A stretch of DNA of 64,000 nt from Ruegeria sp. A3M17 (lineage in GTDB: Bacteria; Pseudomonadota; Alphaproteobacteria; Rhodobacterales; Rhodobacteraceae), in assembly GCF_003318255.1 (NCBI RefSeq), contig NZ_QOCF01000019.1, positions 1 through 64,000 of the forward strand, in the 5' to 3' direction. The position numbers and the translations under genes are program-made. The notes under the pieces were generated by a model. The model was not told the origin of the DNA, ran no database searches, and saw only the letters and a list, made by a program, of their open reading frames with translations. Of this stretch, positions 26,086-35,685 are shown piece after piece; positions within the stretch are counted from its first letter, which is position 1; every line of letters starts with the position of its first letter.

Positions 26086-27402
26086 ATGCAGGACGCTTCG
26101 GCACCCATTACGCATAAGCGGGTGCTCAGGATTGCAGCACCGATCGTATTGTCCAATGCAACGGTCCCAATTCTGGGGGCGGTGGATACCGGTGTTGTAG
26201 GGCAGTTGGGGCAGGCAGCCCCGATAGGCGCTGTCGGCATGGGAGCCGTTATTCTAGCCACCATCTACTGGGTGTTCGGGTTCCTGCGTATGGGAACAAC
26301 CGGTCTTGCCGCTCAGGCGCGCGGCGCAGGGGACACGGCAGAAACCGGTGCCTTGCTGATGCGCGGGCTATTGTTGGGCGGCGCGGCGGGCCTGTTCTTT
26401 ATCCTGACGCAAGTCTGGTTGTTTTGGGGGGCGTTCGCCCTGTCGCCAGCCAGTCCAGAGGTCGAGTCGCTGACCCGCGCCTATCTGGAGATCCGTATCT
26501 GGGGTGCCCCGGCTACGATTGCGCTTTATGCCGTGACAGGTTGGCTGATCGCGGTCGAGCGCACCAAGGGTGTGTTCGTTTTGCAGATCTGGATGAACGG
26601 CCTGAACATCGTTCTGGATCTCTGGTTTGTTCTTGGTCTTGGCTGGGGTGTCGAAGGTGTCGCCATCGCGACGCTGATCGCCGAATGGACCGGATTGGCG
26701 CTTGGTCTCTGGTTGTGCCACGACGCTTTCGCTGGAAATCAGTGGCGCGACTGGCCCAGGATTTTCGACCCTGCGCGTTTGCGCCGAATGATGCAGGTGA
26801 ACGGCGACATCATGGTGCGTTCGGTGCTTTTGACCGGTGCGTTTACCACTTTTTTGTTTGTTGGTTCAGATCTGGGGGACGTCAATCTGGCGGCAAATCA
26901 GGTGCTGCTGCAATTTCTTGAGATCACGGCCTTTGCCTTGGACGGATTCGCCTTCTCAGCCGAGGCGCTGGTGGGCAGTGCGGTCGGTGCACGTGATCGC
27001 GCCCAGGTACGGCGCGCGTCGATCATGGCGTCGCAATGGGGCGTCGGAGGTGCGTTTGCCCTGGGTCTTGTGTTTTTTCTGACCGGACCATCCCTGATTG
27101 ATCTGATGTCAACCTCACCCGAAGTGCGGATTGCAGCGCGCGAGTTCCTGCTCTGGGCGGCCCTTGCGCCGGTGATCGGCGTGGCCAGCTGGATGTTCGA
27201 CGGCATCTATATCGGGGCGACCTGGACCCGCGCCATGCGGCAGGCGATGATCCAGTCCGTCGCGATCTATGTGGTGGCCCTGTTCCTGTTGGTGCCGACG
27301 TTCGGTAACCATGGGCTTTGGGCCGCGCTGATGGTCCTGAACATCGTGCGCGGGGTCACGTTGGGATGGCGTTACCCTAAGCTGGAAGCGCAGATCGCTT
27401 AA
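26086..27402 (+). CDS. MATE-family efflux transporter
   Basis: A 438-residue, roughly 12-helix inner-membrane protein of the multidrug and toxic compound extrusion family, DinF-like branch. The N-terminus ITHKRVLRIAAPIVLSNATVPILGAVDTGVVGQLG holds the conserved AxPxxxxN segment and the acidic residue of the first helix; the second half repeats it (ANQVLLQFLEITAFALDGFAFSAEALVGSAVG). It probably exports an organic cation or metabolite by Na+ or H+ antiport. It is co-directional with the thioesterase pair and converges with arsC, overlapping it by four bases. Confidence 0.9.
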   Translation: MQDASAPITHKRVLRIAAPIVLSNATVPILGAVDTGVVGQLGQAAPIGAVGMGAVILATIYWVFGFLRMGTTGLAAQARGAGDTAETGALLMRGLLLGGAAGLFFILTQVWLFWGAFALSPASPEVESLTRAYLEIRIWGAPATIALYAVTGWLIAVERTKGVFVLQIWMNGLNIVLDLWFVLGLGWGVEGVAIATLIAEWTGLALGLWLCHDAFAGNQWRDWPRIFDPARLRRMMQVNGDIMVRSVLLTGAFTTFLFVGSDLGDVNLAANQVLLQFLEITAFALDGFAFSAEALVGSAVGARDRAQVRRASIMASQWGVGGAFALGLVFFLTGPSLIDLMSTSPEVRIAAREFLLWAALAPVIGVASWMFDGIYIGATWTRAMRQAMIQSVAIYVVALFLLVPTFGNHGLWAALMVLNIVRGVTLGWRYPKLEAQIA

Positions 27403-27740
27403 AGCAGCGACAGCAGGTTTTCGGGCGGACGACCAATCGCGGCCTTGTCGCCGGCAATGGCCAGAGGACGCTCGATCAGGATGGGGTTTTCCGCCATAGC
27501 CTGGATCAGGTCATCATCGGGCGTTGTTTTTGACAGGCCCAGTTCCTTGAACCGCTTTTCGCCTGTCCGCATCATCTCGATGGCCGGAATTCCCAATTGG
27601 GACAACACCGCGCGCAGCTCATCAGACGACGGCGCATCCTCCAGATATTTGCGAATCTCGACAGCCGCGCCTTTTTCCTCCAGCAATGCCAGACCGGCGC
27701 GGGATTTTGAACAGCGCGGGTTATGCCAATATTCAATCAC
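27399..27740 (-). CDS. arsC: ArsC-family reductase (arsenate reductase-like)
   Basis: A 113-residue glutaredoxin-dependent ArsC-type protein. The CxxS active site reads [13 protein letters not shown] at residues about 5-17, and the arginine-bearing LIERPLAI near residue 90 matches the oxyanion-binding segment. No arsenite pump or ArsR is near, so it may be the housekeeping ArsC/YffB type rather than a resistance gene. It is the last gene of the coupled DUF952-DUF1330-pyrD-arsC operon; its start overlaps the pyrD stop. Confidence 0.85.
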   Translation of the reverse strand: MIEYWHNPRCSKSRAGLALLEEKGAAVEIRKYLEDAPSSDELRAVLSQLGIPAIEMMRTGEKRFKELGLSKTTPDDDLIQAMAENPILIERPLAIAGDKAAIGRPPENLLSLL

Positions 27741-28795
27741 AGCCAGTCCTCTCTTTTGCTGCCAACGGCCTGTGCGACGGATGTGAACCCGTCTTGCGCC
27801 AGTAGGTCATCCAGACCTTCGGCTATTTCTGCGGCCAGTGAAATGCCGCCATAGACCATGGCCGTATAGAACTGCACAGCCGATGCCCCGGCGCAAATCT
27901 TGGCGTAAGCCTGCTTTGCCGTCCCGATCCCGCCAACGCCAATCAACGGGATTTTCCCGTCGGTCAATTGGCTGAGACGTGCCAGAACGCGGGTCGATTT
28001 CTGGAACAAAGGTGCGCCGGACAGGCCGCCTGCTTCACCCTTATGTGCACTGCGCAGACCATCGCGTGATAGGGTGGTGTTGGTGGCAATCACCGCATCC
28101 ACGCCGGTTTCTCGGGCCACATCGGCGATGTCTTGCAATTCGCCTTCGGTCAAATCCGGAGCAATCTTCAGGAAGATTGGCAAGGGGCGGGGCAGTGCGT
28201 TGCGCGTCTCAATCACGCCGCTTAGCAAAGCACTCAGGGCTGCCTTGCCCTGAAGATCACGCAGCTTTTCCGTATTCGGGGATGAGACGTTGACCGTGGC
28301 AAAATCCAGATGCGCGGCGCAATGGGCCAGGACTTTGGCGAAATCGCCGGGGCGGTCATCGCTGTCCTTGTTCGCGCCAAGGTTCAGACCAATCACGGCG
28401 TCCTTCGGACGGTTGGTGAGACGGCGGGCCATGACCTCCATGCCTTCGTTGTTGAACCCGAACCGGTTGATGGCGGCCATGTCCTGGGTCAGGCGGAACA
28501 GACGTGGTTTCGGGTTGCCGGGCTGCGGGCGCGGGGTCACGGCACCGACCTCGATAAACCCGAACCCCGCGCGGGACAGAGGCGCAAGAACCTCACCATT
28601 CTTGTCGAATCCTGCGGCCAGACCAACGGGATTCGGCAGGTCCAATCCCGCCACTTCGGTGCGCAATCGAGTGGACGTCACCGGACCCGGCGCAGGGCCC
28701 AATCCGGCCTTTAGCGCCTTGATCGATAATCCGTGGGCTGCCTCAGGATCCAAGCGGTGCAGGGCTGCTAGCCCCAGTTTTTCAGTCAGTTTCAT
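27737..28795 (-). CDS. pyrD: Dihydroorotate dehydrogenase (quinone), class 2
   Basis: Oxidises dihydroorotate to orotate for UMP synthesis, passing electrons to quinone. From the ATG at the complement of 28793-28795 it is 352 residues. The N-terminal amphipathic helix ([20 protein letters not shown]) is the membrane-associating part of class 2 enzymes; FMN and active-site segments are [18 protein letters not shown] with the catalytic serine, ATNTT, and IGVGGI. It overlaps DUF1330 and arsC by four bases each. Confidence 0.95.
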   Translation of the reverse strand: MKLTEKLGLAALHRLDPEAAHGLSIKALKAGLGPAPGPVTSTRLRTEVAGLDLPNPVGLAAGFDKNGEVLAPLSRAGFGFIEVGAVTPRPQPGNPKPRLFRLTQDMAAINRFGFNNEGMEVMARRLTNRPKDAVIGLNLGANKDSDDRPGDFAKVLAHCAAHLDFATVNVSSPNTEKLRDLQGKAALSALLSGVIETRNALPRPLPIFLKIAPDLTEGELQDIADVARETGVDAVIATNTTLSRDGLRSAHKGEAGGLSGAPLFQKSTRVLARLSQLTDGKIPLIGVGGIGTAKQAYAKICAGASAVQFYTAMVYGGISLAAEIAEGLDDLLAQDGFTSVAQAVGSKREDWL

Positions 28796-29223
28796 CCGAA
28801 TGCCTCTCCGCCACAGGTAGGGGCGCATCGTATTAGGCGCGAGGTTTCGACGGCGGCTTGGCGGTGCACCACAGCCTTTTGGTAAACCGGGTCCGTCACC
28901 ATTTCCAGAAACGCATTCGCAGTGGGATAGCGGACGATGAACACTGCGTCCCAGTCTTCGTCCTGCGGGCCGATCAGTGTCGTCTGAAACACGCCGCGCC
29001 ACAGGATTGAAGCGCCAAGGCGCGCTATGATCGGCGCGGTTTCCGAGCCGTACTTGCCGTAAGCCTGCGCGCCGGTCAGCCCGACATCCGCGAGACTGTG
29101 CCCCGCAGGATACTCAGCAGCGTCGCGGAACTTCACCAAGTTCAGCATCTCGATCGGGTGGTCCCGATCAAGGTCTTTGAAGGCCTCAAACTGGGCGCGG
29201 TCTGGATCGACAAAATTGGTCAT
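28792..29223 (-). CDS. DUF1330 family protein
   Basis: A 143-residue protein of the dimeric alpha-beta barrel (ferredoxin-like) group known as DUF1330. [17 protein letters not shown] and [22 protein letters not shown] are the recognisable strands. Its function is unknown. It overlaps pyrD and the DUF952 gene with ATGA-type junctions, so it is expressed with the pyrimidine enzyme. Confidence 0.85.
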   Translation of the reverse strand: MTNFVDPDRAQFEAFKDLDRDHPIEMLNLVKFRDAAEYPAGHSLADVGLTGAQAYGKYGSETAPIIARLGASILWRGVFQTTLIGPQDEDWDAVFIVRYPTANAFLEMVTDPVYQKAVVHRQAAVETSRLIRCAPTCGGEAFG

Positions 29224-29558
29224 TCCATATCCTTGGGAAACTGGTGAGCGATTCCATCAAAGGGCAGGGCGCGCGACCAGACAACATCGGTCATTTTGAT
29301 CTGCCGATAAAGATGCGGGAAAAGCGCGCCACCGCGTGAAACCTCCCATTTGAGGTCGTCGCCCATCGCATTAGCGTCACATGCCAGCAGGGTCAGCCCT
29401 TCGACACCGGCAAAGTGTTTGGCAGCTGTTTCTGCGGCCTGCTTGGCGGTCGAGAAATGAACATATCCGTCAGAGACATCAATCGGTGCCCCGTCTGATG
29501 CGCCTTGCGCCTGTAACGTGGCCCATTCATCGGCCCGAAAAATTTTGTAAATCAGCAT
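29220..29558 (-). CDS. DUF952 family protein
   Basis: 112 residues from the ATG at the complement of 29556-29558: MLIYKIFRADEWATL, DGYVHFSTAKQAAETAAKHF, and FPHLYRQIKMTDVVW. These match DUF952, a small fold related to RNA 2'-phosphotransferase/ADP-ribosyltransferase-like domains whose role is unknown. It leads the pyrD operon and is divergent from the 5'-nucleotidase gene. Confidence 0.87.
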   Translation of the reverse strand: MLIYKIFRADEWATLQAQGASDGAPIDVSDGYVHFSTAKQAAETAAKHFAGVEGLTLLACDANAMGDDLKWEVSRGGALFPHLYRQIKMTDVVWSRALPFDGIAHQFPKDME

Positions 29559-29666
29559 GCGGTCGTGATGCACCGGGCCACGGGTAGAATCAAGCCGGAT
29601 TTCCCCCTTTGACTCTCGGCGTTTCGCGTCGCAACATCTCCGCAATTAACAATAGGGAGTTAAACT

Positions 29667-31244
29667 ATGCTCACCCGTCTTTTGACATCTGCCGCCGCGC
29701 TCAGCCTGACCGCAGGCATGGCATTTGCCGAGTACAAACTGACGATTCTGCACACCAACGATTTCCACTCGCGTTTTGAGCCGATCAACAAATACGACAG
29801 CGGTTGCGGTGATGAAGACAGCGCCGAAGGCAAGTGTTTCGGTGGGTCTGCGCGTCTGGTCACGGCGGTAACTGATGCACGCGCACGTGCTGAGAACTCG
29901 ATCCTGGTTGATGGTGGCGACCAGTTCCAGGGATCGCTGTTCTATACCTATTACAAGGGCAAAGTCGCGGCTGAGTTCATGAACAAACTGGGCTACAACG
30001 CGATGACGGTGGGTAACCACGAATTCGACGACGGCCCCGAGGTTCTGCGCGGCTTTATCGACTCGGTCGATTTCCCGGTTCTAATGTCCAATGCGGATAT
30101 TGCGGACGAAGAGTTGCTGACCGACAAGATCAAGAAATCGACCGTGATCGAAGTTGGCGGCGAAAAGATCGGCCTGATCGGCCTGACACCTATCGACACT
30201 GATGAGCTTGCCTCGCCCGGTCCGAATATCTCGTTCTCGGACCCGGTGCCTGCGGTTCAGGCCGAAGTCGACAAGTTGACAGGTGAAGGCGTCAACAAGA
30301 TCATAGTTCTCAGCCACTCGGGCTATGGTGTGGATCAGCGCGTCGCGCAGGAAACCACCGGAGTTGACGTGATCGTAGGTGGCCACTCGAACACCTATCT
30401 GTCGAACACGTCGGACAAGGCCGCAGGTCCGTATCCGACCGTGGTAAACGGTGTGCAGATTGTTCAGGCCTATGCCTACGGTAAATTTCTGGGCGAGCTG
30501 AATGTGACCTTTGACGATGACGGCAACGTGGTCGAGGCCGCTGGCGAGCCGCTGATCATGGACAACACAGTCACCGAGGATCAGGCCGCTCTGGATCGTA
30601 TTGCCGAGCTAGCCGTGCCGTTGGATGAAATCCGCAACAAGGTGGTTGCAAACTCTGCCGATGCTATCGAAGGCGACCGTGCTATTTGCCGTGTTCAGGA
30701 ATGCCAGATGGGCAACCTTGTGGCCGACGCAATGTTGGCAAGAGTTGCTGATCAGGGCGTCAAGATCGCGATTGCCAACTCGGGCGGTCTGCGGGCTTCG
30801 ATTGATCCGGGCGACGTGACCATGGGCGAAGTACTGACCGTGCTGCCGTTCCAGAACACGCTCTCGACCTTTGAGATCAGTGGCCAGGGCGTCATCGATG
30901 CGCTGGAAAACGGCGTCAGCCAGGTGGAAGAGGTCAAAGGCCGCTTTCCGCAGGTTGCAGGTCTGACCTTCACTTGGGACCCGGCCGTTACGCCGAACGA
31001 AGGGCGTATCGCTGAGGTCATGGTTGCCGACGGAGACGGGTTTGTTCCCATCGATCCGGCCGCGACTTATCTTGTGGTCACCAACAACTACGTCCGCAAT
31101 GGCGGTGACGGCTATAAGATGTTCGAGGGCGACGACAAGAACGCCTATGACTTTGGACCCGATCTTGCTGATGTAACGGCGGAATACCTGGCCGAAAACG
31201 CGCCTTACACGCCCTATCTGGATGGGCGGATCAAGCAGAAGTAA
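29667..31244 (+). CDS. Periplasmic 5'-nucleotidase / metallophosphatase
   Basis: A 525-residue secreted enzyme that removes phosphate from nucleotides outside the cytoplasm. A signal peptide MLTRLLTSAAALSLTAGMA ends with an AFA cleavage site. The calcineurin-like domain follows with HTNDFHSRF, DGGDQFQGS, GNHEFDDG, LSHSGYG and GGHSNT as metal ligands; the C-terminal nucleotidase domain has NSGGLRASI and NNYVRNGGDGY for base stacking. GGGAG precedes the ATG. It may feed the nucleoside salvage enzymes encoded elsewhere in the window. Confidence 0.93.
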   Translation: MLTRLLTSAAALSLTAGMAFAEYKLTILHTNDFHSRFEPINKYDSGCGDEDSAEGKCFGGSARLVTAVTDARARAENSILVDGGDQFQGSLFYTYYKGKVAAEFMNKLGYNAMTVGNHEFDDGPEVLRGFIDSVDFPVLMSNADIADEELLTDKIKKSTVIEVGGEKIGLIGLTPIDTDELASPGPNISFSDPVPAVQAEVDKLTGEGVNKIIVLSHSGYGVDQRVAQETTGVDVIVGGHSNTYLSNTSDKAAGPYPTVVNGVQIVQAYAYGKFLGELNVTFDDDGNVVEAAGEPLIMDNTVTEDQAALDRIAELAVPLDEIRNKVVANSADAIEGDRAICRVQECQMGNLVADAMLARVADQGVKIAIANSGGLRASIDPGDVTMGEVLTVLPFQNTLSTFEISGQGVIDALENGVSQVEEVKGRFPQVAGLTFTWDPAVTPNEGRIAEVMVADGDGFVPIDPAATYLVVTNNYVRNGGDGYKMFEGDDKNAYDFGPDLADVTAEYLAENAPYTPYLDGRIKQK

Positions 31245-31265
31245 TCTTGCTTCGACAAACACCCC

Positions 31266-31294
31266 AAAAGGCCGCGTTTGACGCGGCCTTTTTT
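31266..31294 (+). terminator. Intrinsic terminator of the 5'-nucleotidase gene
   Basis: GGCCGCG (31270-31276) pairs with CGCGGCC (31282-31288) around TTTGA, flanked by AAAA and followed by six T residues. It lies 20 bases after the stop codon. Confidence 0.92.
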
Positions 31295-31375
31295 CATGCC
31301 CAAACTCGGCTTGCCAACGGCGGACAGGCTGGGCCATCTTGCGGACAGGTGACATAAAACCCGGAGCTAAGGCGC

Positions 31376-32041
31376 ATGTGTGGACGGTTTGCTGTAACGC
31401 TTCCCAACGATGCGATGGCGCAGCTTTTTGCGGCGCGTCCAGCCAATACATTGCCCGCAGTGCCGAATTTCAATGTGTGCCCCACCAATCAGGTGCATGT
31501 GGTGCGCGCGGGGCAAACCGGGCGCACGCTTGATCCGCTGCGCTGGGGGTTTTTGCCCCATTGGTACAAGGCGGAAAACGCAGGACCTCTGTTGATCAAC
31601 GCGCGGGCGGAAACGCTTGCCGAAAAACCCGCCTTTCGCGCCGCGTGCCGCGAACGCCGTTGCCTGATCGCCGCGACGGGGTTCTATGAATGGACCAAGA
31701 CGGAACAAGGCGACCGGTTGCCGTGGTACATTTTCCGTCAGGACAACGCACCGATTGCCTTTGCCGGTGTTTGGCAGGATTGGGGGCCTGAAGATGCGCG
31801 GCAGGGCACCTGCGCCATCGTCACGACGAAGGCCAATCGCCACCTCAGCGCGATCCATCATCGCATGCCTTTGATTCTGGAACCCGATGACTGGCCGCTG
31901 TGGCTGGGGGAGGCCGGAAAAGGGGCCGCGCGTCTGATGCAGCCAGGGGACGAAGATGTCCTCGGCTATCGACGCGTCAGCCCGACCGTGAATTCGAACC
32001 GCGCAAGCGGGCCGGAATTGATTGAACCGATCGAAACTTAG
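31376..32041 (+). CDS. yedK: SRAP protein (abasic-site shielding, YedK/HMCES)
   Basis: A 221-residue SOS-response-associated peptidase family protein that crosslinks to abasic sites in single-stranded DNA through its N-terminal cysteine. The three key residues are visible: Cys2 (MCGRFAV), the glutamate in ATGFYEW and the histidine in AIHHRMPLIL. The asparagine/arginine NARAETL segment binds DNA. GGAG precedes the ATG. It stands alone after the terminator and 42 bases before mnmH. Confidence 0.93.
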   Translation: MCGRFAVTLPNDAMAQLFAARPANTLPAVPNFNVCPTNQVHVVRAGQTGRTLDPLRWGFLPHWYKAENAGPLLINARAETLAEKPAFRAACRERRCLIAATGFYEWTKTEQGDRLPWYIFRQDNAPIAFAGVWQDWGPEDARQGTCAIVTTKANRHLSAIHHRMPLILEPDDWPLWLGEAGKGAARLMQPGDEDVLGYRRVSPTVNSNRASGPELIEPIET

Positions 32042-32083
32042 CCCTGCCTTTTCATTCACGGCTTTGCGGGATAGACCTCTGAC

Positions 32084-33136
32084 ATGGTTCTGAAATTCGA
32101 CAGTTTGCCCGATCTATATGCGCATGAATTCGACACGGTGATCGACGTGCGCAGCCCGGCGGAATTTGACGAAGACCACCTTCCCGGCGCCATCAGCCTG
32201 CCTGTTCTCGACAACGAAGAACGCGCCCGTGTCGGCACAATCTATGTTCAGGAAAGCCCCTTTCTGGCGCGCAAACTGGGGGCCGCGCTGGTGTTTCGGA
32301 ATGCGGCCAATCACATCGAGAACAGCCTGTCCCATCATGAAGGAGCATGGCGACCTCTGGTGTATTGCTGGCGCGGTGGGCAAAGATCGGGTTCGTTCAC
32401 ATGGATGCTACAACAGATCGGCTGGCGGGCCGAAGTGGTCGAGGGTGGCTATCGCAGCTATCGCCGCTTGGTGAAACGGTATCTCTATGATGACCCGCTG
32501 CCGCATCACCTGATTGCGCTGGACGGATATACCGGCACGGCGAAGACCGAACTATTAGTGCATCTTGCGACTCGCGGCGTTCAGGTTGTGGACCTGGAGG
32601 GGTTGGCCAACCACCGTGGGTCCTTGCTGGGTGAGATGCCCGGCGGCCAACCCAGTCAAAAAGCGTTCGAGTCCGCCCTGTCGGCTGCGCTATGCCGTCT
32701 GGACCTGTCGCGCCCCGCGGTGGTCGAGGCGGAGTCGTCAAAAATCGGGACTCTGATCCTGCCGCCGACGCTTTGGGCGGCCTTGCGCCAAGCCCCACGC
32801 ATTCAGATCACAGCGTCCATTCAGGCGCGTTCGAACTATCTGGTGTCCGCCTATGATGACGTTTTGTCGGATCATGATCGCCTGCGCGATTGCCTTTCGC
32901 CGCTGCGGATTCACCGCGGGCATGACGTGGTGGACGGTTGGCTGGACCTGATTGACGCTGGCGACAAACGCGCACTGACTCAGGCGTTGATCGAGCAGCA
33001 CTATGATCCTGCATATGCCAAGTCTGCCCGAGTGCGCAGTTCAGACGTTATCGCGAATATCCATGCGTCGGCGCTGGATCATGCTGGCTTGTCTGCAACA
33101 GCAGCGCAGATCGAAGCCATCCTGGGTCAGGTTTGA
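32084..33136 (+). CDS. mnmH: tRNA 2-selenouridine synthase
   Basis: Replaces sulfur by selenium at the wobble uridine of certain tRNAs using selenophosphate. The 350-residue protein has the N-terminal rhodanese domain with the active cysteine in LVYCWRGGQRSGSF near residue 94, and a C-terminal P-loop domain with ALDGYTGTAKTE near residue 150. Its last 10 bases overlap the end of the convergent selD gene, which supplies the selenium donor. No selA, selB or selenocysteine tRNA is in the window. Confidence 0.94.
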   Translation: MVLKFDSLPDLYAHEFDTVIDVRSPAEFDEDHLPGAISLPVLDNEERARVGTIYVQESPFLARKLGAALVFRNAANHIENSLSHHEGAWRPLVYCWRGGQRSGSFTWMLQQIGWRAEVVEGGYRSYRRLVKRYLYDDPLPHHLIALDGYTGTAKTELLVHLATRGVQVVDLEGLANHRGSLLGEMPGGQPSQKAFESALSAALCRLDLSRPAVVEAESSKIGTLILPPTLWAALRQAPRIQITASIQARSNYLVSAYDDVLSDHDRLRDCLSPLRIHRGHDVVDGWLDLIDAGDKRALTQALIEQHYDPAYAKSARVRSSDVIANIHASALDHAGLSATAAQIEAILGQV

Positions 33137-35286
33137 ATCCGAAGCCCGGGTCCATCGGTCATGTGCCCAATGATTACGGCAGGATACCCCACTTCGCGCA
33201 AAGCTTCGCAGATTATCTGTCCTTGATCTGCTGGTGCCGCGGCCAGTAAGCCTCCGGCAGTCTGAGGATCATACAGCAGGTCGACTTTGCCGCCCGTCGG
33301 TAATTCGGGCGTAATCGCTCGATTGTCTTCGAATAAGGTTGACCGGATGCCCTGCGCGGCCAGTTCCCGCGCACCATCCATTAACGGAACTGCCTCCAGA
33401 TCCAGGGTGGCACCGCAACCCGAGGCCTCGGTCATGCCCAACAGGTGCCCAGCCAGACCAAATCCCGTTACATCGGTCATCGCATGTGCATCTGCCAGTA
33501 TTTCCGAAGCCCTGCCTTGTGGTTGCACCATATGCGCAAGGGCCGCCGCAACCCATTCGCCCTTTGCTGCGCCCGCCATCTCTGCCGCCATCAGAACGCC
33601 GCTGCCCAATGATTTGGTCAGGATCAAAGCATCACCGGGTTTGGCGCCGGATAGTGTGATCGGGTCGGCGTCGCACAGGCCCGTCAGGGTGAACCCTATC
33701 GTCATCTCGTCACCCATCGAGCTGTGGCCGCCGACAATCTCGGCCCCGGCGTCACGGATGACGTCGCTGGCCGTGGCCATGATCTCGGCCATGGTGCGAT
33801 GCTGAAGGGTTGGCGACATGCGGGGTAGGATGATCGTCGCTGTGGCGGCCTGCGGTTTGGCCCCCATGGCCCAGATATCCCCGAGCGCGTGAACCGCTGC
33901 AATGCGCGTCATCAAGGCGGGATCGTCCACGAAGCTGCGCAGATGGTCCGAGGTCATGACCTGACGGGTACCCCCGGTCTGCAACAGGGCGGCATCATCG
34001 CCGGGCAGTGGTTTCACGTCCGCACGAACAGGGGCGGGCAGATCGGCAAGCGCGGATTGCAACGCGCCTCGCCCAACCTTGGCACCGCAGCCCCCGCACA
34101 TGGGTTTGTCGCCCAAGGCCTCGGTCAAACCGGCCGCGTGATGGCGGGGCAAGGACGGACGCTTCATCTGCGGCAGGTTGCGAAACTTGTCCATAAAACT
34201 CTGGTCGATGTGGTTTTTCCATTTCCACATCAACGGCCCGCTGAACGAGGTCCCCAGCCGTTCTCCCAGTGCAGACTTGCCGCCTAATGAAATCAGCTTG
34301 AGGTAATCTTTTTGTGGCTCATACCGCCGCATGGCATCTGACCCTAAGGCGGCCCTTAGGTTTTGGAATAGTATGGGGGCTTCGCGCACCGCGTAAACTC
34401 CAGCTTTGGGGCGGGGGTTTTCAGTCAGATGTGCGCAGTCACCCGCCGCAAAAATGGCAGGGTCGCTGGATTGCAACTGCGCGTCGACGCGGATGAAGCC
34501 GTCCTGAAGATCCAGCTCTGTATGCGCGATCCAGTCATACGGTTTTGCACCGGCTGCACCGGTCACAAAGCTGGCCGGGATTTGGCGGCCATCCCGCAAC
34601 GCGACATGATCCTGAGCGATGTGCGAAACAGATGCCTGTTCGATCACTTCGATGCCCAGATCAGCCATCGCTTTGCGAATGGTCTGCTCGGACTTCGGAT
34701 GGGTCGCCGTCAAGGCATGTGCGTTGTCAATCAGGGTCAGGTGCGCGGTGCGCCCCTTGGTGCGCAAGGCAAAGGCCATAGCCATGATAAGCTCGGCCCC
34801 GGCCACCCCGCCGCCGATCACCGCGGCCGTGGCGTCATCTGATCCTTCCAGGTATTCTGCCCATCTGGCAGCAAACGGACCCAGCGGTTTGGCCGGAACG
34901 GCATGTTGGTCAAAGCCGGGCAGGGCGGGCATGTCCGATGTAATTCCGACATTGACCGATGCTATATCAAACGCCACCGGGGGACGGTCTGGCACATGAA
35001 CCTCGTGCCGGTCTGGGTCGATGCCGGAAACCGCGCCCAGAATGATCCGCGCGCCGGCAAAGCGGGCCAGTTTGACCAGATCTATGTTCAAGTCCTGACG
35101 TGCGTAGTGCCCGGCGACAAAGCCCGGTAGCATTCCCGAATATGGCGCGGTGGGGCCGGGGTTGATTACCGTCACTCGCGCGCCGGGCAGGGGGTTCATG
35201 CCCCACTTGCGCAGCAACAATGCATGAGTGTGACCGCCGCCGATTAGAACCAGATCGCGGGTTAGGGGCAGCGGTGGGTGGTGCAT
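33127..35286 (-). CDS. selD: Selenide water dikinase fused to an FAD/NAD(P)H oxidoreductase
   Basis: A 719-residue fusion. Residues about 1-370 form a pyridine-nucleotide disulfide oxidoreductase-like domain (VLIGGGHTHALLL, AAVIGGGVAGAELIMA, IFAAGDCAHL). Residues about 380-719 are SelD, which makes selenophosphate from selenide and ATP: the catalytic MCGGCGAKVG with Cys and Lys, PGDDAALL, GHSSMGDEMTIG and TDVTGFGLAGHL. The oxidoreductase half is thought to supply reduced selenium. Cysteine rather than selenocysteine is at the active site. I chose the ATG at the complement of 35284-35286; a TTG precedes it. Confidence 0.92.
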   Translation of the reverse strand: MHHPPLPLTRDLVLIGGGHTHALLLRKWGMNPLPGARVTVINPGPTAPYSGMLPGFVAGHYARQDLNIDLVKLARFAGARIILGAVSGIDPDRHEVHVPDRPPVAFDIASVNVGITSDMPALPGFDQHAVPAKPLGPFAARWAEYLEGSDDATAAVIGGGVAGAELIMAMAFALRTKGRTAHLTLIDNAHALTATHPKSEQTIRKAMADLGIEVIEQASVSHIAQDHVALRDGRQIPASFVTGAAGAKPYDWIAHTELDLQDGFIRVDAQLQSSDPAIFAAGDCAHLTENPRPKAGVYAVREAPILFQNLRAALGSDAMRRYEPQKDYLKLISLGGKSALGERLGTSFSGPLMWKWKNHIDQSFMDKFRNLPQMKRPSLPRHHAAGLTEALGDKPMCGGCGAKVGRGALQSALADLPAPVRADVKPLPGDDAALLQTGGTRQVMTSDHLRSFVDDPALMTRIAAVHALGDIWAMGAKPQAATATIILPRMSPTLQHRTMAEIMATASDVIRDAGAEIVGGHSSMGDEMTIGFTLTGLCDADPITLSGAKPGDALILTKSLGSGVLMAAEMAGAAKGEWVAAALAHMVQPQGRASEILADAHAMTDVTGFGLAGHLLGMTEASGCGATLDLEAVPLMDGARELAAQGIRSTLFEDNRAITPELPTGGKVDLLYDPQTAGGLLAAAPADQGQIICEALREVGYPAVIIGHMTDGPGLRIQT

Positions 35287-35291
35287 CAAAC

Positions 35292-35678
35292 TCAGGACTT
35301 GCTGTGATCAGGGACGTCTTCGACTTGCTCAACCGCGTGCGTGGCCCAAAGTTCGTCCTCGCCCGCATCTGGCAGATCGCTGGGCTTTTCATGACGGTGA
35401 ATGTGCCATTTGGCAATGAACAGGGCTGTGATCGGCGCGGTCAGGAACAGGAACAATGTGATCAGAAGCTCGTGCAGCGACAGGTGCTGTTCGATCAGAA
35501 CCGAGTGGCAGATCGATGCCAGCAACACGCCACCCACGCCCAGGGTCGTCGCCTTGGTGGGGGCGTGCAGGCGGGACATCGGGTCTTTCAGCTTGATCAT
35601 GCCGTAGGACCCGACAAAGCCGAAGATGCCTGAGATGACCAGGAAGAAGGCGATCAATATTTCGAAGATGAAACCCAT
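35292..35678 (-). CDS. mnhG: Mrp Na+/H+ antiporter subunit G
   Basis: 128 residues with about three transmembrane helices (FIFEILIAFFLVISGIFGFV, TTLGVGGVLLASICHSVLI, LITLFLFLTAPITALFI) and the PhaG/MnhG signature LKDPMSRLHAPTKA. The C-terminal tail of about 30 residues is acidic and may be specific to this group. It is the last gene of the antiporter operon, six bases before selD on the same strand. Confidence 0.9.
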   Translation of the reverse strand: MGFIFEILIAFFLVISGIFGFVGSYGMIKLKDPMSRLHAPTKATTLGVGGVLLASICHSVLIEQHLSLHELLITLFLFLTAPITALFIAKWHIHRHEKPSDLPDAGEDELWATHAVEQVEDVPDHSKS

Positions 35679-35685
35679 TCCGCCC

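Noticed and set aside
33127..33136. A frameshift where mnmH and selD coding sequences meet
   Set aside because: The two genes are on opposite strands and simply overlap tail to tail by 10 bases; both proteins have complete domains.
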